64,000 bases of DNA from Streptomyces sp. NBC_00247. GTDB taxonomy: Bacteria > Actinomycetota > Actinomycetes > Streptomycetales > Streptomycetaceae. Under the pieces are notes generated by a model. The model made no database searches, was not told the origin of the DNA, and worked only from the letters and a program-made list of their open reading frames with translations. Shown in pieces: positions 44,320-53,600 of this stretch. Positions within the stretch are counted from its first letter, which is position 1. The number at the start of each line of letters is the position of its first letter. The position numbers and the translations under genes are program-made. The DNA lies in contig NZ_CP108093.1 in the NCBI RefSeq assembly GCF_036188265.1, positions 6,043,001-6,107,000 on the forward strand, given 5' to 3'.

Positions 44320-44679
44320 TCAGTTTCCCCAGATGTCGTAGAGCCGCACTTCCAGCACGGCCAGCACCACCGCCCCGGCGGCCACCGTCGCCGAACCCCA
44401 GCGGGTCCGCTCGGTCAGTGACAGGAAGCCGGCCGCGGGCACGGCCGCGAAGCAGCCGATGAGATAGCAGATGAAGATCGTCATGCCCTGCTCCGGGCGC
44501 TCACCGCGCGTCAGCTGCACGATGCCCACCACCAGCTGGGCGAGCGCCAGCAGTGTGACGACCGCCATACCGATGAAGTGCCAGTCCTTGGTCGGCTGGT
44601 CCCGGTAGGCGGCGAATCCGCACCAGGCGGCGAGGGCGAGCGCGGCCACGGCGAGCGTGACCGTCAGGGCGTCGAGCAT
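44320..44679 (-). CDS. Small integral membrane protein, unknown
   Basis: A 119-residue protein with four hydrophobic spans and a conserved-looking loop AYRDQPTKDWHFIG. First of the two-gene unit. TACCCT six bases before the ATG and the lack of a ribosome site suggest a leaderless start. No function assigned; a paired membrane complex with the next gene is possible. Confidence 0.78.
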   Translation of the reverse strand: MLDALTVTLAVAALALAAWCGFAAYRDQPTKDWHFIGMAVVTLLALAQLVVGIVQLTRGERPEQGMTIFICYLIGCFAAVPAAGFLSLTERTRWGSATVAAGAVVLAVLEVRLYDIWGN

Positions 44680-44995
44680 GAGCCGAGGGTATTACGGCCG
44701 CGCCCCGTGCCCGCGTCCGGCCCCGCCTCCCGCTGGTCCTGCTCGGAAGCGGTGGACCGGCCCTCCGGCGACGGCGGACACGGGGTCCGCGAGGGGGTGG
44801 CCGTGGCGTCCGCCACAGGTGCCCCGGCCGGACGGCGGCGCGGTCCCCGGCCGGTACGAACCGCTGAACGGCCACGTCTGTGCAGGTCGGAAGGGGTGCG
44901 TGAGGAGGGGGCGGCAGAGGCGGCGGTCCGCGTCGGGGCGTCCGCCATCCGGACGCGCCGGTTCCGCTCTCCCTCACGTCTGTTTTACTTGGGGC
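44680..44995. other. 316-base intergenic region before the met leader
   Basis: Divergent promoter region between the membrane-protein pair and the met leader peptide. Open frames here are not protein-like. TTTACT at 44984-44989 is a candidate -10 for the leader peptide mRNA; TACCCT near 44686-44691 on the complement serves the opposite gene. Confidence 0.45.
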
Positions 44996-45082
44996 ATGAC
45001 CACGACGAGCAGCCGCACCCTTGCGACCGAGGCGATCAGTACGCCCGGTGCTCGTCGCATGTGTCGAATGTGCGCCATCTGA
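44996..45082 (+). CDS. Candidate 28-residue Met/Cys leader peptide upstream of metNIQ
   Basis: ATG 44996 opens a 28-codon ORF ending ARRMCRMCAI before TGA 45080-45082. TTTACT ends six bases before the ATG, so the mRNA probably starts at the codon itself (leaderless). Two Met and two Cys codons cluster in the last seven residues, the pattern of an attenuator peptide whose ribosome stalls when sulphur amino acids run short. A GTCTCGC/GCGAGAC hairpin lies just past the stop, and the methionine importer genes follow. Seen: the ORF, cluster and hairpin. Inferred: regulation. Confidence 0.6.
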   Translation: MTTTSSRTLATEAISTPGARRMCRMCAI

Positions 45083-45297
45083 GGGTCCACGCCAGCGTCT
45101 CGCGCCCCGAAGCGAGACCGCGCCGACGCCGTTGCCTCCCGGTCCCCCCGGCAGGAACGCTCCGGCCTCGACCGGCACTCCCGTGCCGCGGCCGTGCCGA
45201 GATCCCGGCCGACGAGGGCCGGTGAGTCTCCCTCGGACGAATGCCCCGTGCCCGGCGCACCACCACGCCGCGAGCACTCGACAGTGACGGAAACCCT
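45083..45297 (+). promoter_or_regulatory. Possible attenuation region between leader peptide and metN
   Basis: A 7-base stem (45096-45102 with 45111-45117, loop of eight) follows the leader stop, then further GC-rich hairpins. A SAM-riboswitch core is not recognisable. Its place between a Met/Cys leader and metN suggests control of readthrough. Confidence 0.4.
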
Positions 45298-46362
45298 GTG
45301 ATCACCACTTCGGGCCTCACGAAGGTCTACCAGTCGCGCGACCGTGAGGTCACCGCACTCGACGGAGTCGACCTGCACGTCGAGGAGGGCGAGGTCTTCG
45401 GCGTCATCGGCCAGAGCGGCGCCGGCAAGTCCTCCCTCATCCGCTGCGTGAACCTCCTGGAGCGGCCCACCTCCGGCACCGTGACCGTCGCGGGCCAGGA
45501 CCTCACCGCCCTCGCCGGCCGGGGCCGCCGGGCGGGCAAGGAACTGCGCGAGGCGCGCAGCCGCATCGGCATGGTCTTCCAGCACTTCAACCTGCTGGCC
45601 TCGCGCACCGTCCAGGGCAACGTGGAACTCCCGCTGGAGATCCTCGGCGTGCCCGGCCGCGACCGCTCCCGCAAGGCACTCGAACTGCTCGACCTGGTCG
45701 GCCTCGGCGACAAGGCGAAGGCGTACCCCGGGCAGCTCTCCGGGGGCCAGAAGCAGCGCGTCGGCATCGCCCGCGCCCTGGCCGGCGACCCGAAGGTGCT
45801 GCTCTCGGACGAGGCGACCTCGGCCCTGGACCCCGAGACCACCCGGTCCATCCTCCAGCTGCTGCGCGACCTCAACCAGCAGCTCGGCCTGACCGTGCTG
45901 CTCATCACCCACGAGATGGACGTCGTCAAGACGATCTGCGACTCCGCCGCGCTGATGCGCCGGGGCCGCGTCGTCGAGTCCGGCACACTCGGCGAACTCC
46001 TCGCCACCCCCGGCTCCGAACTGGCCCACGAACTCTTCCCCGTCGGCGGCGGCGCCCCGGCCCCCGGCCGCACGGTGGTCGACGTCACCTTCCACGGTGA
46101 GTCCACCGGCCGTCCGGTGATCTCCCAGCTCTCCCGTACCTACGACATCGACATCTCGATCCTCGGCGCGGCCATGGACACCGTGGGCGGCAAGCAGATC
46201 GGCCGGATGCGCATCGAGCTGCCCGGCCGCTTCGAGGAGAACGTCGTGCCCATCGGCTTCCTGCGCGAGCAGGGGCTGCGGGTGGACGTCGTGGACGAGG
46301 CCGCCGCCACCGTGATCCCCGCGCAGACCACCGCCCCGCTCACCAAGGAGGCCGCGAAGTGA
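45298..46362 (+). CDS. metN: Methionine ABC transporter ATP-binding protein
   Basis: A 354-residue ATPase that powers D/L-methionine import with MetI and MetQ. Walker A is GQSGAGKSSLIR, the signature LSGGQKQRVGIARAL, and Walker B VLLSDEATSALDPE, then the His switch LLITHEMD. From about residue 270 a NIL domain follows, which in MetN binds methionine and shuts down import. GTG 45298 matches the family N terminus (ITTSGLTKVY); an in-frame ATG at 45241 would add 19 residues. The stop overlaps metI by four bases. Confidence 0.95.
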   Translation: MITTSGLTKVYQSRDREVTALDGVDLHVEEGEVFGVIGQSGAGKSSLIRCVNLLERPTSGTVTVAGQDLTALAGRGRRAGKELREARSRIGMVFQHFNLLASRTVQGNVELPLEILGVPGRDRSRKALELLDLVGLGDKAKAYPGQLSGGQKQRVGIARALAGDPKVLLSDEATSALDPETTRSILQLLRDLNQQLGLTVLLITHEMDVVKTICDSAALMRRGRVVESGTLGELLATPGSELAHELFPVGGGAPAPGRTVVDVTFHGESTGRPVISQLSRTYDIDISILGAAMDTVGGKQIGRMRIELPGRFEENVVPIGFLREQGLRVDVVDEAAATVIPAQTTAPLTKEAAK

Positions 46363-47027
46363 CCTGGTCCGAAATGCAGCCCCTGCTGACCCAGGGCACC
46401 GTCGACACCCTCTACATGGTCCTGTGGTCCGCGGTCGTCACCGTCGCCGTCGGCCTGCCGCTCGGAGTGCTGCTGGTCCTCACCGACAAGGGCGGGCTGC
46501 TCCAGAACACCGTGGTGAACAGGATCGTCGGCGTGGTCGTCAACATCGGCCGCTCGCTGCCCTTCATCATCCTGCTGATCGCGCTGATCCCCTTCACGAC
46601 CTGGGTGGTCGGCACCTTCATCGGCCCGACCGCGATGATCGTCCCGCTGGCCGTCGGCGCCATCCCCTTCTTCGCGCGCCTGGTGGAGACCGCCGTCCGC
46701 GAGGTCGACCACGGACTCGTCGAGGCGGTCCAGTCGATGGGCGGCTCCATCCCCACCATCGTCCGCAAGGTCCTGCTCCCGCAGGCCCTGCCCTCCCTGA
46801 TCTCCGGCATCACCACCACGGTGATCGTGCTCATCGGCTACTCCGCGATGGCCGGCGCCGTGGGCGGCGAGGGACTCGGCTCCAAGGCCGTCACCTACGG
46901 ATTCCAGCGCTTCGACAACCAGTTCATGATCGTCACCGTCGTGCTGCTCATCGTCATCGTGACCGTCGTGCAGCTCGTCGGTGACCTCGCCGGACGCCTG
47001 CTGGCCCGCCGGGGCCGCACCGCCTGA
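46359..47027 (+). CDS. metI: Methionine ABC transporter permease
   Basis: A 222-residue permease with about five spans and the conserved EAxxxxG loop seen as GLVEAVQSMGGSIPTIVRKV. Begins at GTG 46359 in a four-base overlap with metN. It forms the membrane channel of the MetNI complex. A 288-base gap with the dispersed element separates it from metQ. Confidence 0.95.
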   Translation: MTWSEMQPLLTQGTVDTLYMVLWSAVVTVAVGLPLGVLLVLTDKGGLLQNTVVNRIVGVVVNIGRSLPFIILLIALIPFTTWVVGTFIGPTAMIVPLAVGAIPFFARLVETAVREVDHGLVEAVQSMGGSIPTIVRKVLLPQALPSLISGITTTVIVLIGYSAMAGAVGGEGLGSKAVTYGFQRFDNQFMIVTVVLLIVIVTVVQLVGDLAGRLLARRGRTA

Positions 47028-47168
47028 CGCGCCTTCCCGGCGCCGACCCACAGACCTCCGTCCCGCGCGTACCGGCACCGTCCGTACGAGCACGGCGGTA
47101 AGCCCGCACTCCTTGTCCGGGCAAGAGGGCTGCCCCGTAACCCCCGGCGGGTGCGCGACGACAGCTAC

Positions 47169-47254
47169 GGCACCTCGCCGCGTTGTCGCAACATCCGGAC
47201 ACACCCAGTGTCCGGACACTCCTCGGCCTTGCGACGCACCGCGTCCGACGCCGC
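47169..47254 (+). repeat. Dispersed intergenic element, copy B, in the metI-metQ gap
   Basis: Aligns ungapped over about 80 bases with 18015-18094 (about 60 identical). It contains a perfect 9-base hairpin (47194-47202 with 47208-47216, loop ACCCA) and a small GTTG-TCG-CAAC hairpin. It ends about 60 bases before metQ. Confidence 0.65.
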
Positions 47255-47315
47255 GCACCGAACCACCGCGGATGACGGGACGGCCCACATCACCCACCTG
47301 AAAGAGGCACTTTTC

Positions 47316-48179
47316 GTGCGCAAGACCATCAAGCTCTCCGCGGCAGCCGCCGCCACCGCCGCCCTCGCCCTCGGCCTGAGCGCCTGCGGCACGGACTCCG
47401 ACCCGTCCGCCGGCGGCACCGGCGCGAGCGCCGACACCTCCAAGGCGCTCGTCGTGGGCGCGTCCCCGACGCCGCACGCCGACATCCTCGACTTCGTGAA
47501 GAAGAACCTCGCCGCGAAGGCCGGCCTCAAGCTGGAGGTCAAGGAGTTCACGGACTACGTCCTGCCGAACACCGCCACCGAGAACGGCCAGATCGACGCC
47601 AACTTCTTCCAGCACAAGCCCTACCTGGACGACTTCAACAAGAAGAACGGCACCCACCTCGTGCCGGTCGTCAACGTCCACCTGGAGCCGCTCGGCCTCT
47701 ACTCCAAGAAGGTCGGGGCGGTCGGCGACATCAAGGCCGGCCAGACGATCGCGGTGCCCAACGACACCACCAACGAGGGCCGCGCGCTCCTGCTCCTCGC
47801 CGACGAGGGCCTGATCACGCTCAAGTCCGGTGTCGGCACCGACGCCAAGCTGAGCGACATCACCGACGCCAAGGGCCTGAAGTTCAAGGAGCTGGAGGCC
47901 GCCACCGTGCCCCGCGCCCTGGACGACGTCGACGCCGCCGTCATCAACGGCAACTACGCGATCGAGGCCAAGCTCACGCCGTCGAAGGACGCGCTCGCCA
48001 TCGAGAAGGCGGAGGGCAACCCCTACGCCAACATCCTGGTCGTCAAGAAGGGCGGCGAGAAGGACCCCCGCGTCGAGAAGCTCGCCAAGCTCCTCAACAG
48101 CGACGAGGTCAAGAAGTTCATCGAGGACACCTACAAGGGCTCGGTCATCCCCGCCTTCGGTACCCCGGTCTCTTCCTGA
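47316..48179 (+). CDS. metQ: Methionine-binding lipoprotein
   Basis: A 287-residue NlpA/MetQ-family lipoprotein. The signal peptide ends with the lipobox GLSAC, giving a lipidated Cys near residue 25. The mature part has the family's typical ALVVGASPTPHADILDFVKK and ENGQIDANFFQHKPYLDDFN stretches for methionine binding. GTG 47316 follows AAGAGG. Lys/Asn codons are frequent compared with its neighbours. Third part of the import system, closed by a strong terminator. Confidence 0.95.
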   Translation: MRKTIKLSAAAAATAALALGLSACGTDSDPSAGGTGASADTSKALVVGASPTPHADILDFVKKNLAAKAGLKLEVKEFTDYVLPNTATENGQIDANFFQHKPYLDDFNKKNGTHLVPVVNVHLEPLGLYSKKVGAVGDIKAGQTIAVPNDTTNEGRALLLLADEGLITLKSGVGTDAKLSDITDAKGLKFKELEAATVPRALDDVDAAVINGNYAIEAKLTPSKDALAIEKAEGNPYANILVVKKGGEKDPRVEKLAKLLNSDEVKKFIEDTYKGSVIPAFGTPVSS

Positions 48180-48196
48180 CCCACCCCGCACGCCCA

Positions 48197-48236
48197 CGGA
48201 GCCCCGCACCTCCCGCCGAGGAGGTGCGGGGCTCCG
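48197..48236 (+). terminator. Terminator after metQ
   Basis: A perfect 17-base inverted repeat (48197-48213 with 48220-48236), 18 bases past the stop. Confidence 0.8.
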
Positions 48237-48315
48237 CCGCGCGGACCCGCCCATGCGCGGCGCGCGCCCGATACTGCATGCTGTGCCTTTACCGGTCTTC
48301 GGCATGGAGCTGCGC

Positions 48316-48954
48316 ATGACTACCACCTTTCCGTCGATCTCGATCAGCACGGACCGACTGGTGCTGCGCCCCTACGACATGTCGGACCTCCCGGCGCTGA
48401 CCGACATGATGAACGACGAGGCCGTCACCGCCTGGACGGACGGCCCGCAGCCGTACACCCGGATCGACGCCGAACGCTGGATCCGGCGGATCGCCCCGGG
48501 CGAGCGCACCCAGGGCCACGGCATCGTCTTCGCCGTCCACGAGTTCCTCACCCAGCGACTCGTGGGCTCCGTACGGCTGCTCAACACCGACTGGCGCACC
48601 CGCTCCACCGAAGTCGTCTACGTCACCGCCCACTGGGCGCGCGGCGAGGGATACGCCACCGAGTCCGTACTGGCGCTCGCCGAGTGGCTCTTCCGCGACC
48701 AGGCCTTCGAGCGGATCGAGTTGCGCACCCAGGCCGACAACACCGCCTCCCAGCAGGTCGCGCAGAAACTCGGCTGCATCAGCGAGGGCGTCCTGCGCAA
48801 CGCCCGGATAGCGCGGACGCAGACGGAGGACGGCGGCTGGGCCGACTTCCGCACCGACCTGATCGTCTGGGGACTCCTGCCGGAGGACCTCGACGGCGTC
48901 GCCGAGCAGCTCGCGGACGCGGGCGGCTACGGCACCTACGACGACTGGAACTGA
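48316..48954 (+). CDS. RimJ/RimL-type GNAT acetyltransferase
   Basis: A 212-residue acetyltransferase of the GNAT type that modifies ribosomal-protein or other N-terminal amines. It has LVLRPYDMSDLPALTDMMND, then VVYVTAHWARGEGYATES (acetyl-CoA motif) and RIELRTQADNTASQQVAQKLG. ATG 48316 has GGAG six bases before it; the ATG at 48304 is in frame but poorer. Substrate unknown. Confidence 0.9.
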   Translation: MTTTFPSISISTDRLVLRPYDMSDLPALTDMMNDEAVTAWTDGPQPYTRIDAERWIRRIAPGERTQGHGIVFAVHEFLTQRLVGSVRLLNTDWRTRSTEVVYVTAHWARGEGYATESVLALAEWLFRDQAFERIELRTQADNTASQQVAQKLGCISEGVLRNARIARTQTEDGGWADFRTDLIVWGLLPEDLDGVAEQLADAGGYGTYDDWN

Positions 48955-49089
48955 CGGGGACCGCCGCCCGCCTCCCCTGCGGTCCGGCCCCGGGAGCGAC
49001 CCGATAACCTCTACCCGGCTCCTTCGCGCGGGCACCCCCGGCGGAGGACACCCGCTCACGCCCCCCACATCTCCAGGAGACGGACGACG

Positions 49090-50361
49090 ATGGCCGACCG
49101 CGTCACGGTGATCGGCTGGGACGGCTCACCGCTGACCAGAGCGGCCACCGCAGCACTCTCCGCCGCCACGCTCGTCGCCGGCGCCGCGCACCACCTCGCG
49201 CTCGCCGAAGTACCGCGGGGCGCCGAACGCATCCGCCTCGGCAGCGTGGACCTCGCCGCCCGGCGCATCGCCGGACACCGGGGGAGCGCCGTCGTCCTCG
49301 CGGACGGCGACCCCGGCTTCTTCGGAGTCGTACGCACCCTGCGCGCGCCCGAACACGGCCTGGAGGTCGAGGTCGTGCCCGCGGTCTCCTCCGTCGCCAC
49401 CGCCTTCGCCCGTGCGGGGATGCCCTGGGACGACGCCCAGGTCGTCGTCGCCCACCCGAAGACCCTGCGACGGGCCGTCAACGTCTGCCGGGCCCACCAC
49501 AAGGTCGCCGTCCTCACCTCGCCCGGCGCCGGCCCGGCCGAACTGGCCCTGCTGCTCGACGGCGTCCACCGCACCTTCGTGATCTGCGAGGAACTCGGCA
49601 CCGCCCGCGAGCGCGTCACCGTCCTCACCTCCGACAAGGCCGCCGACCACGCCTGGCGCGACCCGAACGTCGTCATCGTCGTCGGCAGCGGCCCCACCAC
49701 GGCCGCCGCCGGCTGGATCGGCGGCCGTGATCCCGCCCGCCCCGACGGCGTACGGGGCTGGGGGCTGCCCGAGGACGCACACCGCCGGGCCGCGAGCGGG
49801 GCCGCCGGGCGCGACCACGCCGGAGACGACCGGGCGCGACCGGAGCAGAGCGCCGAGGGCGAGTCCGCCGGGATGCGCGCCGCCCAACTGGCCCGGCTCG
49901 GCCCGCGTACGGGCGACCTGGTCTGGGACATCGGTTCGGGCACCGGTGCGCTGGCCGTCGAAGCGGCCCGCTTCGGCGCGGCCGTCATCGCCGTCGACCG
50001 GGACCCGGCCGCCTGCGCCCGGGCGACCGCCGCGGCCCGCTCCTTCGGCGTGGCCGTCCAGGTCGTCCAGGGCCTCGCCCCCCACGTGCTCGAACGACTT
50101 CCCGAACCCGATGTCGTACGCATCGGGGGCGGCGGCGTTCGGGTGGCCCTCGCCGTCGCCGACCGGCGCCCCGAGCGGATCGTCACCCACGCGTCCACCC
50201 GGGACCAGGCGGAAGCCCTCGTCACCGCGCTCTCCGGCGGCGGTTACACGGTGGAATGCGTGCTCCTCCAGTCCGTGGACCTGGACACCTCGGCCTGGGA
50301 GGAACGCGAACGGTCCGTCGCGTTCCTGCTCTGCGCGGTGCGTTCGGACCTTGCCCCGTGA
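49090..50361 (+). CDS. cobL: Precorrin-6Y C5,15-methyltransferase (decarboxylating), CbiE-CbiT fusion
   Basis: A 423-residue fusion for aerobic cobalamin synthesis: it methylates precorrin-6Y at C5 and C15 and removes the C12 acetate carboxyl. Residues 1-210 form the CbiE tetrapyrrole methylase (VTVIGWDGSPL, ADGDPGFFGV, VEVVPAVSSVATAF). From about 265 the CbiT methyltransferase follows, with WDIGSGTGALAVEAARFG. A 40-residue polar linker joins them. ATG 49090 starts the known N terminus. First of the cobalamin block with bluB-cobT and cobA. No B12 riboswitch box is seen upstream. Confidence 0.93.
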   Translation: MADRVTVIGWDGSPLTRAATAALSAATLVAGAAHHLALAEVPRGAERIRLGSVDLAARRIAGHRGSAVVLADGDPGFFGVVRTLRAPEHGLEVEVVPAVSSVATAFARAGMPWDDAQVVVAHPKTLRRAVNVCRAHHKVAVLTSPGAGPAELALLLDGVHRTFVICEELGTARERVTVLTSDKAADHAWRDPNVVIVVGSGPTTAAAGWIGGRDPARPDGVRGWGLPEDAHRRAASGAAGRDHAGDDRARPEQSAEGESAGMRAAQLARLGPRTGDLVWDIGSGTGALAVEAARFGAAVIAVDRDPAACARATAAARSFGVAVQVVQGLAPHVLERLPEPDVVRIGGGGVRVALAVADRRPERIVTHASTRDQAEALVTALSGGGYTVECVLLQSVDLDTSAWEERERSVAFLLCAVRSDLAP

Positions 50362-50696
50362 CCAGGTCGCTACAGCGCGGAAGGTAGGCTGGCGGATTGT
50401 TGTACCGAACCCGGTCGTTCGTCGCTTCGTGCGTCAATGTCCGGAAAAGGGAGCCATTTTGTTTCTCCCTGTGGTACGGCACAACCGGGACGGCGTGAAG
50501 TGGCGCAGTCCACAGCGAACCGCGGCGCGACAAACCTGTCGCCGTGGCGAACGGCCGCGAGAATATGTAGAGGTCCGCGGGCGTTTCGTGCCGCGCGGCG
50601 AGCCCGCTCGTTCTAGTTGGCGAGCACCGGCGTGCCGTGACGCGGGCGTCCCGGGCGATGGGCCGAAGGAGCACTGACGATGGGCGAGGGGTACGC
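50362..50696 (+). other. 335-base AT-richer leader before the bluB-cobT fusion
   Basis: No supportable gene. By eye the first 230 bases are clearly lower in GC than the surroundings. It holds a GGGAG/CTCCC hairpin with a T-rich loop near 50453-50475, a perfect GCGACA-AACC-TGTCGC hairpin (50527-50542), and near-complementary GTTGTACC and GGTACGGCACAAC segments. The hallmark B12 box GCCACTG is absent. Probably a long regulatory 5' UTR. Confidence 0.4.
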
Positions 50697-53600
50697 ATGA
50701 CTGACACCGGCCAGATCCCGGGCGAGGGACAGCCGGAGAACGCAGGCATGGTGGAGCAGCCGGGCGTCCTCGCCCCGGATGCCTACACCTACCTCGATCC
50801 CTCCGAGCAGGCGCCCTACGAAGACGACGTGCTGTTGATGCCCGCCGCCCAGGGCTCGTGGAGCGATCCGCAGGTCGTCCCGGCTCCCGCCGCGGACGCC
50901 TATCAGCAGTTCCCGCAGCAGAGCACGCACCCGTCCCAGGAGCCCGTGGCCCAGGGGCCCGCGGGCCACGATTCGGGGGCCTACGACCTCGGCGCGGTGC
51001 GGACCCAGGCGCCCGCACCCGTCGCCGCGCACGCGATGGCCTCCGCGCCGTCCCGCCGTCCGCTGCACCGCGGCCCCTCGGTCGACGGTCCCTCCTACGG
51101 CGGGCAGAGCGGAGTCGTGCGCTCGCTGGCCGACCGCGGCCCGGCCGGGTCCCCGCAGCCTCCGGCTCCGGCGCGTACGGTGCCCCCGGCCCCCGTGGCG
51201 CCCGAGTACCCGGCACCCGCCGAGGTTCCCGCGCCCGCCGAGGCCGTGCGGGCCGAAGCCCCGGTGCGGGCGGAAGCGCCCGTACAGGCCGAAGTCCCGG
51301 CGCCCGCCGAGGTTCCCGCGCCCGCCGAGGATCCCGCCGCGCAGGCGTTCGCTCTCCCGGGCCCGCAGCTGGGCGAGATCCCGCTCCAGGGGGCCGCCCC
51401 GTGGGGTGCGCCCGAGCCGGTCCCCGCCGCGGACGGGCGGCCCGTCGCGGACGCGGACCCGGCGGAGGAGGCCCCCCTGCCCGAGCCCGCCGAAGCCGCG
51501 CCCGTGGAGGCCCCGTACACCGGGACCGTTCCCGTCGCCGCGGAGCCGACGGGGACCGTCCCCGCGGACTTCGTACCGGCCCAGGCGCTCCCGGGGTCCG
51601 CACCGGAATTCGAGCCCGCGCCCGAGGCGGTACCGGGCTTCGAGACGGCCGCCTCCGCCCGGGAGCCCGCGCCGGTCGACGCCCTCGCCGAGGCGCCCGC
51701 GGAGATCGCGGCGGAAGCCCCGGCGGTGGTTCCGGTGGCCGGCCCGGCAGAAACGGTCGTCCCCGAGGCCCCCGCGCCGGTCTTCGCGCCCGAGGGCGCC
51801 CAGGAGCCGTACTTCCCCGCACAGGGCTCGGTGCCCGACACCGGGTTCGCCGCGCTCGGGCTGCCCGAGCAGGTCCGGGACCACCAGCCGCAGGAGTACC
51901 GGGCGCCCGCCGAGCAGACCGTCGCCGAGCCCGCCGCCGCGGAGCCGGCCGCCGAGCCGATCCAGGATGCCGAGCCGCTCCGGGCCGAGCCCGTCGCCTT
52001 CGACGCCGCCCTTGCCGCCGTTCTCCCGGAGCCCCCCGCAGTGGCCGACAGCGCCCAGGAGTTCGCCGCGCCGCAGGCCGCCGGAGCGCCCTGGGCCGTC
52101 GAGCCCCCCGTCGCCGGACAGGACGGCGGGCCGCAGTACACGGAACCGGAACACCAGAACGTGCGACAGGAACAGCTCCACCCCGCCGAGGCTCCCGAAA
52201 CCCCGGTCTTCGAGGCCGTACCGGCCGAACCGGCAGCACCGGCCGGACCCGCGGCGGACGCCGTCCTGACCGCCCCCGCCGAGGCCGCCGAAGCGCCCGC
52301 CGCCGAGGAGCCGGAGACCGAGTACGCCGCCGCCGAGGAGCCGGAGACCGAGTACGCCGCCGCCCCCGAGGAGCCGGCGACCGACCCGGCCCCCGGCTAC
52401 GACGACGCCGAGCGCGAGGCCGTGCTGCGCGTCATGCGCGAGCGCCGTGACATCCGCAACGGCTTCCGCAGCGACCCCATCCCGCACGAGGTCCTGCTCC
52501 GCGTGCTGGAGGCCGCGCACACCGCGCCCAGCGTCGGCCACTCGCAGCCCTGGGACTTCGTCGTCATCCGCTCGGCGGAGACCCGGCGTTCCATGCACGA
52601 GCTCGCCCAGCGTCAGCGCGACGCCTACGCGAAGTCGCTTCCCAAGGGCCGGGCCAAGCAGTTCCGGGAGATGAAGATCGAGGCCATCCTCGATACCCCC
52701 GTGAACATCGTCGTCACCGCCGACCCCACCCGCGGCGGACGCCACACCCTGGGCCGTCACACCCAGCCGCAGATGGCCCCGTACTCCTCCGCACTCGCCG
52801 TGGAGAACCTCTGGCTCGCCGCCCGTGCCGAGGGACTCGGCGTCGGCTGGGTCAGCTTCTTCGACGAGCGCGAGATGGTCCGCGCCCTCGGTCTGCCCGA
52901 GCACCTCGAAATCGTCGCGTACCTCTGTGTCGGGTACGTCGACGAGTTCCCCGATGAGCCCGAACTGATGCAGGCGGGCTGGTCCAAGCGCCGCCCGCTC
53001 TCCTGGGTGGTCCACGAGGAGACGTACGGCCGCCGGGCGCTGCCCGGCGAGGAGCCGCACGACCTGCTCCAGGAGACCATCGCCAACATCCGCCCGCTGG
53101 ACGCCAAGGCGCTCGGAGAGGCGTGGGAGCGACAGAAGCGGATGACCACGCCCGCCGGCGCGCTCGGCATGCTGGAGATCATCTCCGCGCAGCTCGCCGG
53201 ACTCTCCCGGACCTGCCCGCCGCCGATCCCGGAGCCCGCGGCCGTCGCGATCTTCGCCGGTGACCACGGCGTGCACGCCCAGGGGGTGACCTCCTGGCCC
53301 CAGGAGGTCACCGGCCAGATGGTGGCCAACTTCCTGGCCGGCGGCGCCGTCTGCAACGCCTTCGCGAGCCAGGTCGGTGCCGAGGTCTGCGTCGTGGACG
53401 TCGGTGTCGCCACCGAACTCCCCGCCACCCCCGGCCTGTTGCCCCGCAAGGTGCGGCCCGGCACGGCGGACTTCACCACCGGTCCCGCGATGAGCCGCGA
53501 GGACGTCCTCGCCGCGATCGAGGTCGGCATCGAGACCGCCCGCGACCTCGTCGCCGCCGGTAACAAGGGTCTGCTCATCGGCGAGATGGGCATCGCCAAC

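Noticed and set aside
45083..45297. Possible SAM riboswitch before metN
   Set aside because: A GCCAGCG-like stretch recalls SAM-IV elements, but the core pairing and the GGCAACC-type segment are not found; a leader peptide explains the location better.
48955..49089. Possible cobalamin riboswitch before cobL
   Set aside because: Only 135 bases with no B12 box; too short for the element.
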